From: Gammaproteobacteria bacterium
GTDB taxonomy: Bacteria > Pseudomonadota > Gammaproteobacteria > HK1
Direction of reading: 5' to 3'
Assembly (NCBI GenBank): GCA_022822245.1
Contig: JAJECB010000489.1
Location: 1 to 6,129, forward strand
DNA length: 6,129 nucleotides
The position numbers were made by a program, and so were the translations under genes. The stretch's first letter is position 1. Each line of letters starts with the position of its first letter. Positions 6,031-6,129 of the stretch are shown piece after piece. A model generated the notes under the pieces. That model was not told the origin of the DNA. It was given only the letters and a program-made list of their open reading frames with translations, and did not search any database.

Positions 6031-6129
6031 TCTTGGCGCCCTCGCGACGAACATCGGTGAAACATTGCGGCCAGGTCGGGATGGGGGAGGGTGCGAGGGG
6101 CGGTGGAATGGTTCGTCTGGGGCATCCTC

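Larger units (their letters stand above)
5828..6129. other. 302-bp region upstream of the ABC operon, no supported gene
   Basis: No open frame here resembles a known protein. The longest candidate, on the - strand from 6125 to 5862, is proline-, arginine- and serine-rich and has no recognisable domain. The region instead contains a cluster of inverted repeats, listed separately. A perfect TTGACA reads leftward at 5971-5966, inside a hairpin, but I see no good -10 at 16-18 nt from it. The operon promoter is therefore not identified. Confidence 0.6.

Noticed and set aside
5862..6125. - strand open frame of 87 residues upstream of the ATPase
   Set aside because: No recognisable domain, composition unlike the neighbouring genes, and it spans the inverted repeats, which explain the sequence better.

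Overview
The window is GC-rich bacterial chromosome with closely packed genes and third codon positions dominated by G and C. The mix of a TauD-type dioxygenase, a luciferase-like flavin/F420 oxidoreductase and a polar amino acid ABC importer fits a metabolically versatile environmental bacterium, such as a proteobacterium or another high-GC soil or marine lineage. Nothing here fixes the taxon.

Left part (1-988): the first 259 residues of a TauD/TfdA-family Fe(II)/2-oxoglutarate dioxygenase run leftward off the window edge. A 211-bp divergent intergenic region follows. It carries the start signals of a rightward accessory gene.

Middle (989-2583, + strand): a single 450-residue open frame joins an AbiEi/DUF6088-like winged-helix (antitoxin) module to a long AbiEii-like nucleotidyltransferase (toxin) module, which are normally two adjacent genes. 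The toxin half appears to have lost both catalytic aspartates of its SED-x-D motif. An internal ATG with its own ribosome binding site marks the likely old gene boundary. A small basic, helical protein of unknown function follows, and its end converges on the next operon.

Right part (5827-2615, - strand): a compact four-gene operon, read leftward, encodes a GlnQ/HisP-type ATPase, two paralogous HisM/GlnP-type permeases of identical length, and a luciferase-like monooxygenase/F420-type oxidoreductase. The gaps are 37, 24 and 35 nt. The substrate-binding protein is not in the window. The arrangement suggests uptake of a small polar, amino-acid-like compound followed by its oxidation or reduction, but the substrate cannot be read from the sequence.

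Right end (5828-6129): no convincing gene. It contains a 110-bp element with 22-nt imperfect inverted ends (19/22 identical) enclosing two perfect small hairpins, with two more hairpins between it and the ATPase start. It could be a structured leader RNA of the operon or a small non-autonomous mobile or repetitive element. Together with the degenerate fused AbiE-like protein, this is the least explained part of the window.
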